NCBI GenBank assembly: GCA_963667005.1
Contig: OY762937.1
Span: 1,364,001 to 1,428,000 of the forward strand
Direction: 5' to 3'
Length of the DNA: 64,000 nt
Source of the DNA: G963662605 sp963667005
Lineage (GTDB): Bacteria > Bacteroidota > Ignavibacteria > Ignavibacteriales > Ignavibacteriaceae
Position numbers and translations under genes: made by a program. Of this stretch, positions 8,037 to 16,625 are shown piece after piece (the stretch's first letter is position 1; each line of letters begins with the position of its first letter). The notes beneath the pieces are model-generated. The model was not told the origin of the DNA. It did no database searches and worked only from the letters and a program-made list of their open reading frames with translations.

Positions 8037-9686
8037 ATGAATATCGAATTCCCGCTTAAAATATTCTGCATTTTCCTATATTTGTCAATTATCAATATAC
8101 TATTCAAATACATGCAAATTAGCGGACATATTGAGAAAAAAACCGACCAGGCGCTGATTATTTTAATGTCGTTGACGGCATTATATGGTGTTTTGCTCAT
8201 ATACTTTTTCCCCGCATTCCACACAGATGATTATCTTGTTTTCTCATACATTGATGCTCACAAGGGCTTGCCGGTAGCGGTTGATCCGGCTGCCGATTAT
8301 TATTTATTCTTCCGTCCGCTCTCGTATTTCTTTTTCTGGGTGCTGTATCATGTGTTCGGCACCAACGCCTTGCTCATGAAGATCCCGGCGCTAATCATTT
8401 TCCTCATGTTAACCTATGGCGTCTACAAAACGCTGTCCCTTATAAATAATGAATTTGAACTTCGTGCCCCGGCATCATTAACAGCATTCGCGACATTCTT
8501 TTTTGTTGTACATCCCGACATGATGCATTGTATTGTGTGGATTTCTAATGCAAACGAATTACTGATGGTGTTTTTTTATGTACTGGCTCTCTATGTTTTT
8601 GCAAAAACAAAGATGGTTGGAGCTGCATCGTATATTGTAGTAGTCATGCTGTCCGTCTTATCACTTTTTGCAAAACAGCAATCAATGCACGTATTATTAT
8701 TTGCGGGATTGTACCTGCTTCAGGGGGCAAAGGATGGCAATACAGCCCGCAGAGCTAAGCGAATAATCGCAACGGGGCTGCTCATTATTATTGCATATAC
8801 TGTCATCACGAATGCGGCAGTGCGGGTTAATTCAGAAGTAATTACATACCTATGGAAAAAACCATTTGCTCTGATAGGTACAGTAATATATATACTCGTG
8901 CCTGTCGGCGGTGAACGGATATATCAGTATTTTATTGTGCATAAGGCAGTTGCAGCGGGAGCGACAATTGTTGCCGCGGCTATTGCAGTATGGTATGTTC
9001 TGCGAAGCTCAGATAAAAAGAGAATATTTTGGGTGGTATTAATGGCTCTCGTGATTTTCTTCCCGCGGGTTCTTGCGCATGGCGGCGACCGCGTGAATTC
9101 CGTTCAGGTTTTCTGGTTGAGTGCTGTACTATTTTACGTGCTTGCACGCTTTAGGGAAAAGAAAATACTCGTTATTCTTGCTTCAGTACTTCTTGGTGTG
9201 AATATTATTACATCGTGCTTGTATGAATATGATTATATCATATCCACGGCGCGTCAGCAGAAAACAGATCGTGAAATACTTGCACTGACACAGGGTAGAG
9301 AGAAGGAATATCTCATTCTGGTAGCAGGGGATACCTACCTGCTCGACTACAGCACGCATTTTACGGCTTCGAAAAAATTTGGCAGAAGCGGACTTCAAAC
9401 TGCTCCCTTCATGGTGAACAATATGCTTGAATCATCAAGTCAAAAAGAGCCCGTGGGATCGGTACGTTGTGAAATTTCTAATCGTGAGCTTCAACTGATG
9501 ACTCTGAGCCCGCATTCATATCTATCCATTGACAATACAAACTCATCATATAATTCATTTAAAATACTGGAAACAAGAGAGAGTGCTGTGGGCAGAGGGT
9601 ATTCATTTATAAGGACTGAAATGCCAGCGGGGAAAAATGAGAGGAAGAAAATCTATTTTGATGGAAAAGAATGGGTGAGATTATAG
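8037..9686 (+). CDS. Multi-pass membrane protein, GT-C glycosyltransferase-like
   Basis: A 549-residue protein with about ten hydrophobic segments over the first 390 residues and a soluble C-terminal part of about 150 residues. After the second membrane helix comes FFPAFHTDDYLVFSYID; an acidic pair in the first extracytoplasmic loop is the hallmark of GT-C enzymes (PMT/ArnT/oligosaccharyl-transferase type) that use polyprenyl-phosphate sugars. It is likely involved in periplasmic glycosylation of lipid or protein, but the exact substrate cannot be assigned. The start is uncertain: no clear Shine-Dalgarno precedes 8037, and an internal ATG at 8112 is possible. It converges on the anti-sigma gene with a palindromic repeat between. 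Confidence 0.7.
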   Translation: MNIEFPLKIFCIFLYLSIINILFKYMQISGHIEKKTDQALIILMSLTALYGVLLIYFFPAFHTDDYLVFSYIDAHKGLPVAVDPAADYYLFFRPLSYFFFWVLYHVFGTNALLMKIPALIIFLMLTYGVYKTLSLINNEFELRAPASLTAFATFFFVVHPDMMHCIVWISNANELLMVFFYVLALYVFAKTKMVGAASYIVVVMLSVLSLFAKQQSMHVLLFAGLYLLQGAKDGNTARRAKRIIATGLLIIIAYTVITNAAVRVNSEVITYLWKKPFALIGTVIYILVPVGGERIYQYFIVHKAVAAGATIVAAAIAVWYVLRSSDKKRIFWVVLMALVIFFPRVLAHGGDRVNSVQVFWLSAVLFYVLARFREKKILVILASVLLGVNIITSCLYEYDYIISTARQQKTDREILALTQGREKEYLILVAGDTYLLDYSTHFTASKKFGRSGLQTAPFMVNNMLESSSQKEPVGSVRCEISNRELQLMTLSPHSYLSIDNTNSSYNSFKILETRESAVGRGYSFIRTEMPAGKNERKKIYFDGKEWVRL

Positions 9687-9724
9687 GGGCAATAAGTCTT
9701 TTGCATTTCTAAAGATAGACAGCA

Positions 9725-9810
9725 ACCTCACCCCGGCTGAACGCATCCTACAAACCCAATATTTTTTGAGCCTTCCCCTCTCCTGTCAGGAGAGGGGCTC
9801 GGGGTGAGGT
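9725..9810. repeat. Palindromic repeat, family R3 (CTCACCCC...GGGGTGAG), copy 1
   Basis: The outer arms acctcacccc (9725-9734) and ggggtgaggt (9801-9810) enclose an inner perfect hairpin CCCCTCTCCTG-t-CAGGAGAGGGG (9775-9797). It sits between the convergent GT-C and anti-sigma genes. The same architecture recurs at 19313-19399 and, as the core of larger elements, at 45786-46061, 50237-50427 and 57774-57907. Confidence 0.75.
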
Positions 9811-9872
9811 CTGTTTTATTAGCAGCATAAAGAAAGCATTACTGCCTTATCAGTTTCCTCACGTTACTTCTA

Positions 9873-11264
9873 TTAAAAAGAACCCGCTAAGAATATCGTT
9901 TTTGAAGGAGCGGTAAGTGTTGCTCCGGTTTTTTCTTGTGTAACGAAAAATCTCACGACCTGTTTTTTATCGTAATCAGGTATATCTGCAATCCTGAAAT
10001 ACTCAACAGTCTTTTTATCCAGGCCAAACTCAAAAGGCGAACTAATAGCAACAGGCTTTCCGTCAACTTCAATCCACAATTGATATCCTGTTTGCGGCGA
10101 AGATTCCGGGAGCTTTCCGATCTGCAAGAATCCGGTCTTGTTTTCAAAAACAACAAAGCCATAACCTTCGGGTACGTTTACACCCTTTAACGGAACGAGA
10201 ATTCTCTCGCTGCTTGCGATAATACGATCGACTTCATGTTGAATGTCGTTGGTTTTATTCAATTTTTCAGCGACAGTTGCAATCTTGGCGTTGCTTGCCG
10301 AATCAAGTTTGCTGATTTTCGTGTTAAACAGAACATACATTGCGGCAATAACTGCTATTAACAATGCAATAAATCCGAAGAACGTTCGTGGTGAAACACC
10401 GCCTGTTGTTACCACCTGTACGGGGTGGGGTTCTTCTTTGGCGGCATCTGCAACAACCTGTCTCCGTATTGCTTCAAGCTCATCAGTCGAGCGCTTGGGG
10501 AGCGGCGCAGGGCCGGGGACATACTGCTGTTCAATTTCAGGTTCCAATGCCGCCGGTTCCGGTTGCGGGGCGGGTTCATCGGATATATTCAAGTTGAATC
10601 CTTCTTCTGCCTGCGGAGCTGCAAATTCTTCCTCGGCAGCGGGCATACCCTGATTGATGATAAACTCACTCATGTCAGGTTTTTCAACCGGAACATTCGC
10701 CGGCTTTTCTTCGGTCTTCACTGGTGCCGGAGCTTCCTGCTCAACAGAAAATTTATTTCTATCGGGAATAGTCTGGTGTAATCTTCCAGCGGCCTGAGTG
10801 TCCTGTGAAGGTCGTCCGCCTTCAACATGCCGGTGAGGAGAAAATGTTTCAAGAATGCCATCAGGGATTTCAATATCCTCGTCTTCTTTTGTTGAAAACT
10901 GAGGGAGTGGGTTTACAATTTCTATGCGGCTTGTTTTCTTTGCATGTTCACCGACCGATGTTCTCGTTCTTGCAAACGGTGAACTGTTAACAGGAGTAAC
11001 AGCAGTAGTACCTGCTTTTTTTTCATCACGGTAACGGTATAAACGGCGGGCAACTCTGTCTTTAATTCCGGCAGGGACTTCCTCCAGATGTAAAAATGAT
11101 GGCAATAGGGCACAGAGATTCTGATATTCGCCCAGTTCCTGCCAAGGAAAAGATCCACCTCCATCTATGTATTCCATGAGGTCAATAAAGTCGCCTTTAT
11201 CAAGGCATCCTAATGCAAATGCGTAAAGGAAAATCTGGTAATCCTGAGGACGTACATCAGCCAT
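9873..11264 (-). CDS. Membrane anti-sigma factor with RskA-type C-terminal domain
   Basis: Predicted single-pass inner-membrane regulator that sequesters the ECF sigma factor encoded immediately upstream. The N-terminal helical region (residues 1-80) would bind sigma; it lacks the HxxxCxxC zinc motif. A long Pro/Glu/Ala-rich linker (about 85-290) is followed by one transmembrane helix (about 295-313) and a periplasmic anti-sigma-K (RskA) domain with the characteristic YGFVVFENKTG, GYQLWIEVDGKPV and AITLTAP-like terminal strands. At 463 residues it is much longer than typical RskA proteins because of the linker. The start codon overlaps the sigma stop by one base (TAATG), indicating translational coupling and matched stoichiometry. 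The stimulus is unknown. Confidence 0.85.
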   Translation of the reverse strand: MADVRPQDYQIFLYAFALGCLDKGDFIDLMEYIDGGGSFPWQELGEYQNLCALLPSFLHLEEVPAGIKDRVARRLYRYRDEKKAGTTAVTPVNSSPFARTRTSVGEHAKKTSRIEIVNPLPQFSTKEDEDIEIPDGILETFSPHRHVEGGRPSQDTQAAGRLHQTIPDRNKFSVEQEAPAPVKTEEKPANVPVEKPDMSEFIINQGMPAAEEEFAAPQAEEGFNLNISDEPAPQPEPAALEPEIEQQYVPGPAPLPKRSTDELEAIRRQVVADAAKEEPHPVQVVTTGGVSPRTFFGFIALLIAVIAAMYVLFNTKISKLDSASNAKIATVAEKLNKTNDIQHEVDRIIASSERILVPLKGVNVPEGYGFVVFENKTGFLQIGKLPESSPQTGYQLWIEVDGKPVAISSPFEFGLDKKTVEYFRIADIPDYDKKQVVRFFVTQEKTGATLTAPSKTIFLAGSF

Positions 11265-11851
11265 TATTCGTCTCCTTTCAGCAAATTGTCTTTTAAATTG
11301 CCCAAGGAGAGTTTTACTTTCGACTTCACCGTTTGAATCGGTATTTTCAGGCGGGCAGCAATTTCACTCTGCGTTAATCCTTCGTAATATGCAAGATAAA
11401 TAACGTACTGCTGAGCGTCAGTTAACTTATGCAGAGCCTCTTCAATATTGCCTTTAATGCTGATTGCAGTTTTTAAATCAAGATCGTCTATTTCGGGGGA
11501 AAGGCGTGGAACAATGAAGTAGTCTTCGTATTCATCATTGTATTCTTCCTGTTCCTCTGTAGAGCCGTTCTTTCTTTTTACCGAGTCAATCGCCTTATTA
11601 CGTGCCAGCATGATCAGCCAGCAGTATGCGTTACCGATACGCTCATCATACAAACTGCTTTTTCGCCAGATGATGGCGAACAAATCAATGAGAACCTCTT
11701 CTGCAAGAGAGGCATCCTTAACAATTTTTTTAACGAGTGTATAGAGTACCGAAGAATATCTGTTGTATAGAGCCTCAAGAGCTCTCGAGTCCGAAATTTT
11801 GACTTTTTTCATTAACTCGGAATCGGATAATTCGGAATAGTTGACTGCCAC
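11264..11851 (-). CDS. ECF-type RNA polymerase sigma factor
   Basis: Sigma-70 family ECF factor with region 2 (ALEALYNRYSSVLYTLVKKIV ... ARNKAIDSVKRK) and region 4 (LTDAQQYVIYLAYYEGLTQSEIAARLKIPIQTVKSKVKLSLGNLK, a clear helix-turn-helix). It is probably held inactive by the cotranscribed RskA-like anti-sigma. I chose the GTG at 11851 because AGGCGG lies just upstream and it gives a compact 195-residue protein. A TTG at 11896 would add 15 residues. The regulon is unknown; the pair may control its own promoter in the gap to the divergent epimerase gene. Confidence 0.88.
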   Translation of the reverse strand: MAVNYSELSDSELMKKVKISDSRALEALYNRYSSVLYTLVKKIVKDASLAEEVLIDLFAIIWRKSSLYDERIGNAYCWLIMLARNKAIDSVKRKNGSTEEQEEYNDEYEDYFIVPRLSPEIDDLDLKTAISIKGNIEEALHKLTDAQQYVIYLAYYEGLTQSEIAARLKIPIQTVKSKVKLSLGNLKDNLLKGDE

Positions 11852-12013
11852 GGCAAACCGCCTAAAATATTTAGTAAAATACAAAACTAAAGCCAAATTC
11901 GTTAAAAATCAATTAATTTCATCAAATAGATGTCCCCTTTTTTAAGTGTTAAAATTTTTGAATAAAGTGATTATATTAAACTAACTTTTTCTCAATTTTT
12001 ATTACCTGACAAC

Positions 12014-13051
12014 ATGAAAATTCTGGTTACCGGCGGCGCCGGTTTTTTAGGCATTAATTTGATCCGCTACTTGTTGAACAAGCAGCATTATGTTATATCA
12101 TTAGACATAAATCATTTCGATTATCCCGATGTAAATAACTCCGTAGAGATTTTTCGCGGCGATATACGCGATAAAGAATTTTTGATTGAATCATTCAAGA
12201 ATGTTGATGTCGTTGTTCATACCGCTGCGGCATTACCTCTATACAAAAAAGAAGAAATATTTTCAACCGACATTGAAGGCACGCACAATGTGCTTGATGC
12301 TGCCCGTATCAACGATGTAAAACGTGTCGTGCATATTTCCTCTACGGCGGTGTACGGTATTCCTGATCATCATCCCTTGTATGAGACCGATAAAATGGTC
12401 GGCGTCGGCCCCTATGGCGAGGCTAAAGTGCTTGCGGAAGCAGAATGTTTGAAGTTCCGTGAACAGGGAATGGTCGTTCCTATACTGCGCCCGAAATCTT
12501 TTATCGGTCCGGAACGCCTTGGTGTTTTTCATCTGCTCTACGATTGGGCAAAAGACGGTAAGAACTTCCCGATGCTCGGCAGCGGCAATAACCGTTATCA
12601 GCTTTTGGATGTAGAGGATCTTTGCGAAGCTATCTATCTTGCTGCTACGCTCGACGAAAAAATCGTTAACGACATTTTTAATATCGGCGCTAAAGAATTC
12701 ACCACAATGAAAGAAGATTATCAGTCGGTGCTGGATTACGCCGGATTCGGTAAAAAGATAATTCCGCTTCCTGAAGCGCCCGCTATATGGACTTTACGTT
12801 TTCTCGAAATGCTGAAACTCTCGCCGCTCTATAAATGGGTATATGAAACCGCGTCTAAGGATTCATTTGTATCTGTTGAAAAAGCGGAAAAGGTACTGGG
12901 TTATAATCCGAAGTTCTCGAACAAAGATGCGCTGTTAAGAAATTATAAATGGTACATTGATAACCTGTATAAATTTCAACATACATCGGGAGTATCGCAC
13001 AGAGTGCCGTGGAAACAAGGCATCCTATCTGTTGCTAAGTGGTTTTTCTAA
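12014..13051 (+). CDS. NAD-dependent epimerase/dehydratase (extended SDR)
   Basis: A 345-residue extended short-chain dehydrogenase/reductase. The cofactor motif GGAGFLG is at residues 7-13, D31 probably binds NAD ribose, and the catalytic Tyr-Lys pair is Y134 and K138 (YGEAK) with SSTAVYG at about 109-115. LRPKSFIGPERLG is the substrate-side motif. Such enzymes act on nucleotide sugars (epimerase, dehydratase) or on sterol-like or other lipid substrates; this sequence alone does not decide. It is divergent from the sigma gene and ends 6 bases before the convergent dihydroorotase gene. Confidence 0.85.
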   Translation: MKILVTGGAGFLGINLIRYLLNKQHYVISLDINHFDYPDVNNSVEIFRGDIRDKEFLIESFKNVDVVVHTAAALPLYKKEEIFSTDIEGTHNVLDAARINDVKRVVHISSTAVYGIPDHHPLYETDKMVGVGPYGEAKVLAEAECLKFREQGMVVPILRPKSFIGPERLGVFHLLYDWAKDGKNFPMLGSGNNRYQLLDVEDLCEAIYLAATLDEKIVNDIFNIGAKEFTTMKEDYQSVLDYAGFGKKIIPLPEAPAIWTLRFLEMLKLSPLYKWVYETASKDSFVSVEKAEKVLGYNPKFSNKDALLRNYKWYIDNLYKFQHTSGVSHRVPWKQGILSVAKWFF

Positions 13052-13057
13052 TAAAGC

Positions 13058-14356
13058 CTATTCAAACTCGACTTCTTTGCCTTGCTGATCTTCCGGCTTG
13101 CCGTTCACTATGGTAAATGAAATCTTTCCTTTGAGTTCGCGTCCCTCGAATGGCGAATACTTTGCTTTCGATTCAAAAGTCGATGGATCAACTTCCCATG
13201 TCCGCGCCGGATCTACTACGGCGATGTCGGCATAATACCCCTCTTTAATTTGTCCCCGTTTGTACAAACTCATTATTTGTGAAGGATTATACGAAGTCAG
13301 CCGTATAAGAGTCTCAAGACTCAACCGGTTGGTCGTAAACACCTCATTCAAGAGGAGTGGAAGCGTGGTCTCAAGTCCGGGGAATCCGGAAGGAACGAGA
13401 TGATACGAACTATCTTTTTCATCGGCAGAGTGCGGCGCGTGATTTGAAGCGACAAAATCTATAATGCCATCATCCAATGCCTGCCACAGAGCGTCGTTAT
13501 CAACATAACTTCTCAAAGGGGGATTCACCTTACCGATCAATCCACAGAACGGCAGGTCGCTTTCATTTAAAAGCAGATGGTGCGGTGTTACCTCACAATA
13601 TAGCGGATAGTCACAATTCTTTTTGTGCTCTCTCAGTAACTGCATCTCAGCAGAAGATGACACTTGCGAAATAATCACCTTGGTTTTCACCTGATTGGCA
13701 ATAGCGAGAACCCGTTTTAAAGCTTTTACCGCGGCATCGGTAGTGTGTATCTTGTTGTGATACATAACGGAATCAAACCGGTGACCCTGATAAACTGATT
13801 CAAGCTGATGTATCTCTAATTGATCTTCACAATGAACAAGTACGGGCTTGTTGTATTGTTTTGCGAGAATGAAAAACCGTTTCAGCATTTCATCATCGTT
13901 AACAATTTGATGCGTATTTGAGGATTCCAGATAGATTTTAATACCGGCGATGTTTGCTTCTTCATCAAGAAACATTTTCATCTCAGAAAAATTATCCGGC
14001 GTTGCCCCCGCGTACAAACCGAAGTTAACTGCCGATTTTCTCGCGTATCCTTTTTTAATCTGATAATTATTCGCATCGGAAGTTGGGGGAATGGTATCAG
14101 GCATATCGAATACTGTAGTAACGCCGCCTGCCAGAGCTGCCCTGCCTGCGGTTACCCAATCCTCTTTATACGCCTGCTTCATATCACGGATATGCGTGTG
14201 GAGGTCAATCATTCCCGGAATGACGATCTTTTTCTTCAGGTCTATTTCGCGTGTGTGCTCAAACCTCTCCGTTCCTATTTTTGCAATACATTCCCCGTCA
14301 ATAAGAATATTGACCAGCTCCCCGGAAAGTATGCAGTTGGATAAGAGTAAACTCAT
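13058..14356 (-). CDS. pyrC: Dihydroorotase-type amidohydrolase
   Basis: Cyclic amidohydrolase that most likely closes carbamoyl-aspartate to dihydroorotate in pyrimidine synthesis. The metal-binding DLHTHIR motif gives H53, H55 and R57 (numbered from the ATG at 14356). GIKIYLES contains the candidate carboxylated lysine, later metal ligands lie in LVHCED and VTPHHLLL, and ASNHAPHSADEK carries the catalytic Asp-to-Asn position of the usual TDHAPH motif. That Asp is not obvious here (SNHAPH), so catalysis or substrate may differ. At 432 residues it matches type I dihydroorotases; a hydantoinase or allantoinase relative is the alternative. The TTG five codons upstream is less likely than this ATG. 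Confidence 0.8.
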   Translation of the reverse strand: MSLLLSNCILSGELVNILIDGECIAKIGTERFEHTREIDLKKKIVIPGMIDLHTHIRDMKQAYKEDWVTAGRAALAGGVTTVFDMPDTIPPTSDANNYQIKKGYARKSAVNFGLYAGATPDNFSEMKMFLDEEANIAGIKIYLESSNTHQIVNDDEMLKRFFILAKQYNKPVLVHCEDQLEIHQLESVYQGHRFDSVMYHNKIHTTDAAVKALKRVLAIANQVKTKVIISQVSSSAEMQLLREHKKNCDYPLYCEVTPHHLLLNESDLPFCGLIGKVNPPLRSYVDNDALWQALDDGIIDFVASNHAPHSADEKDSSYHLVPSGFPGLETTLPLLLNEVFTTNRLSLETLIRLTSYNPSQIMSLYKRGQIKEGYYADIAVVDPARTWEVDPSTFESKAKYSPFEGRELKGKISFTIVNGKPEDQQGKEVEFE

Positions 14357-14558
14357 AAAGATTAAACACACAATAATTGGAATACAAAAAACATTAATCT
14401 GAATTTACAGAAATATATAAAAAAGAAACAAGGCATACTAAATAAATACCCACTTTGAAGAATAGATATTCCTTCCTGAACTCTATGCGCATTATTGCAT
14501 TAACCCTTCAATAACCGTAAATTTTAAAGTATTCTTTAAAATATTTATAAGGTTAATT

Positions 14559-15428
14559 ATGTCATCCACTCTAACGCCGGGTGAGAGGCAGGAGCTTGAA
14601 GCTCTCGCGTTCAAAGTACGTGAACACATCATCCGGTTGGCAACAAAAGGAGGCTGCTTCATTGGGGCGTCGCTTTCCTGCGTTGATATTGTTGTATATC
14701 TATATAAAAAATTATTAAACGTTACTCCACAAAATCTTACGTCACGCGACCGCGATTATTTTTTCCTTTCGAAAGGACACGATGTCCCGGCGTTATACGG
14801 ATTGTTCGTTGAGCTGGGCATCTTGGAAAAAGACCGGCTGAAAAATCACTTACAGACGAATGATTCCATTTACTGGCACCCGAACCGTGCTGTGCCGGGA
14901 GTTGAATTCCATTCCGGTTCGCTCGGGCATTTGCTTTCCGTTTCTGCCGGTATGGCTTATGCAAATAAGCTTGACGGCTTGAAAAGTAAAGTTTGTGTTT
15001 TGCTCGGTGACGGCGAACTCAACGAAGGCAGCATATGGGAAGCCGCTCTTGTCAGCGCTGCTCATAAGCTTGATAACCTTATCGCCATAGTTGACCGTAA
15101 CCACATCCAGGCGAATTTCCCGACGGAAGATTTAATTCCCCTTGAACCGCTCGCGCAAAAGTTCGAAGCCTTCGGCTGGACTGCGATCACCTGCAACGGT
15201 AACAGTTACGATGAACTGCATAAAACTTTTTCACAGTATCCTTTTACTGAAGGAAAACCTACCATCGTTATTTGCGATACAACACGCGGCAAAGGACTCC
15301 CGAGTATTGAAGGACGTCCCGACCGCTGGTTCTGCAATTTTTCGGATGAAGAGATTCAAGCTCTGCTTTCCGAACTGTACACGCAGAAACCGACACATTT
15401 GACCAGTGAAACTTTGATGGTGAGGTAA
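14559..15428 (+). CDS. Transketolase, N-terminal (TPP-binding) subunit
   Basis: First half of a split transketolase. It carries the thiamine diphosphate pyrimidine/phosphate-binding core: LSKGHDVPALYGLF, HPNRAVPGVEFHSGSLGHLLSVSAGMA and the TPP motif GDGELNEGSIWEAALVSA...NLIAIVDRNHIQ. At 289 residues it is the standard size for the N-terminal subunit of two-gene transketolases. It works with the product of the next gene, which starts two bases after its stop, in the non-oxidative pentose phosphate pathway. An alternative role within this family is a related TPP enzyme such as apulose-type transketolase, but no such pathway genes are near. Confidence 0.9.
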   Translation: MSSTLTPGERQELEALAFKVREHIIRLATKGGCFIGASLSCVDIVVYLYKKLLNVTPQNLTSRDRDYFFLSKGHDVPALYGLFVELGILEKDRLKNHLQTNDSIYWHPNRAVPGVEFHSGSLGHLLSVSAGMAYANKLDGLKSKVCVLLGDGELNEGSIWEAALVSAAHKLDNLIAIVDRNHIQANFPTEDLIPLEPLAQKFEAFGWTAITCNGNSYDELHKTFSQYPFTEGKPTIVICDTTRGKGLPSIEGRPDRWFCNFSDEEIQALLSELYTQKPTHLTSETLMVR

Positions 15429-15430
15429 CG

Positions 15431-16348
15431 ATGAAAAATTATGAAGAACTATTGAGAGAACTTTCATCGAAAGATGACCGTATTGTTGCAATGACCGCTG
15501 AAAATCGCGGACCGTTCCGCGGCTTGTCCGTTGAACTTGGCAAACGCATGATTGATGTCGGTATTGCAGAGCAGACTTTAATCGGTATGGCTGCAGGACT
15601 CGCGCTCACAGGTAAAATTCCTGTTGTACACGCATTCTCTACATTTATGACTATGCGCGCTTTCGAATTTATCCGTACGGATATCGGCTTGCCTAAACTA
15701 CCGGTAAAACTTATCGGTTCGGCAAACGGTATTTTATCAGAAGCAAACGGTCCGACTCACCAGGCATTAGAAGACATTGGATTAATGCGTGGGATTCCGA
15801 ATGTGAATATTTTCTGTCCATCGGATGCCGAGGATTTGAATATCGGTATGCCGGCAATATTGGAAAGTCCCGAACCGTTTTATGTGCGCTATACAAACCG
15901 GACTCCGGTATATAAGCACAACGAGGAATTTAAAATCGGTAAAGCGGAGACAGTCGGCGTGGGAAGCGATATAACAATTCTCACATACGGAGCGTTATTC
16001 TCCGAAACATTTGAAGCTGTCGAAGCGTTAAAGCAAAAAGGCTATTCCGTCGGACTGCTTAATGTAAGAACATTAAAACCGATAGATACTGAAGCGGTGA
16101 CCATTGCTGCTGCAAGTTCAAAACTGCTCGTAACGGTTGAAGATCATTTTCTTACCGGCGGTTTGTTTTCTATTGTTGCAGAAGTGATGGCACTGTCGAA
16201 TGTCTCGACGAACATTATGCCGATTGCATTTCAGGATAAATGGTTTAAACCCGCACTGCTGCCGGATGTACTTGAATATGAAAAACTGCGCGGTGAGGAT
16301 ATCGCAGAACGCGTAGAAGGGCATTTTCTGAAACTGAAACAGAAATAG
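15431..16348 (+). CDS. Transketolase, C-terminal (pyrimidine-binding) subunit
   Basis: Second half of the split transketolase, 305 residues. It has the Pyr domain (MIDVGIAEQTLIGMAAGLALTGKIPVVHAF; the conserved Glu is in GIAEQ) followed by the transketolase C-terminal domain (GKAETVGVGSDITILTYGALFSETFEA). The two-base gap to the upstream subunit indicates one transcript and probably coupled translation. The pair interconverts xylulose-5-P, ribose-5-P, sedoheptulose-7-P and glyceraldehyde-3-P, complementing zwf elsewhere in the window. Confidence 0.9.
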   Translation: MKNYEELLRELSSKDDRIVAMTAENRGPFRGLSVELGKRMIDVGIAEQTLIGMAAGLALTGKIPVVHAFSTFMTMRAFEFIRTDIGLPKLPVKLIGSANGILSEANGPTHQALEDIGLMRGIPNVNIFCPSDAEDLNIGMPAILESPEPFYVRYTNRTPVYKHNEEFKIGKAETVGVGSDITILTYGALFSETFEAVEALKQKGYSVGLLNVRTLKPIDTEAVTIAAASSKLLVTVEDHFLTGGLFSIVAEVMALSNVSTNIMPIAFQDKWFKPALLPDVLEYEKLRGEDIAERVEGHFLKLKQK

Positions 16349-16410
16349 TCCCGATTTTGTGAGTTGCGGAGTAAGGCGGCGCTTTTAATTAAGTTATGAG
16401 TTCGATTTGA

Positions 16411-16572
16411 CGTAGAGACGCGTGGCACGCGTCTCTCTTAATATTCTACTAAATTTAATATATCCGAAAACAAATGATGAATAAAAGCCGTCGGCGTGTT
16501 TATCATTTGCTTTTGTACTACGGGAGACGCACCTGCCCGTCCGGTCAGGCGGGTGCCATGCGTCTCTACACC
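16411..16572. repeat. Palindromic repeat pair, family R5 (AGAGACGC..GCGTCTCT)
   Basis: The left unit is a near-perfect palindrome, agagacgcgtggcacgcgtctct (16414-16436). The right unit (about 16521-16570) has gggagacgc and gcgtctctac arms enclosing a GC-rich hairpin, cctgcccgtccggtcaggcggg. About 80 bases of AT-rich DNA separate them. They fill the gap between the convergent transketolase and glycosyltransferase genes and could form bidirectional terminators. No gene is present. Confidence 0.7.
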
Positions 16573-16625
16573 GGATATGTTATATAAAATTGTTCAGGTG
16601 TACATCCCGGTATGGCATACTATTT

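Noticed and set aside
7973..8224. 83-codon minus-strand ORF overlapping the start of the GT-C gene
   Set aside because: Overlaps the N-terminal membrane segments of a well-supported plus-strand gene and has no independent signal; its hydrophobicity mirrors that of the sense strand.
11264..11896. Longer sigma factor from TTG at 11896
   Set aside because: The extra 15 residues are not typical of ECF factors, and the GTG at 11851 has a better upstream AGGCGG; the choice is still uncertain.
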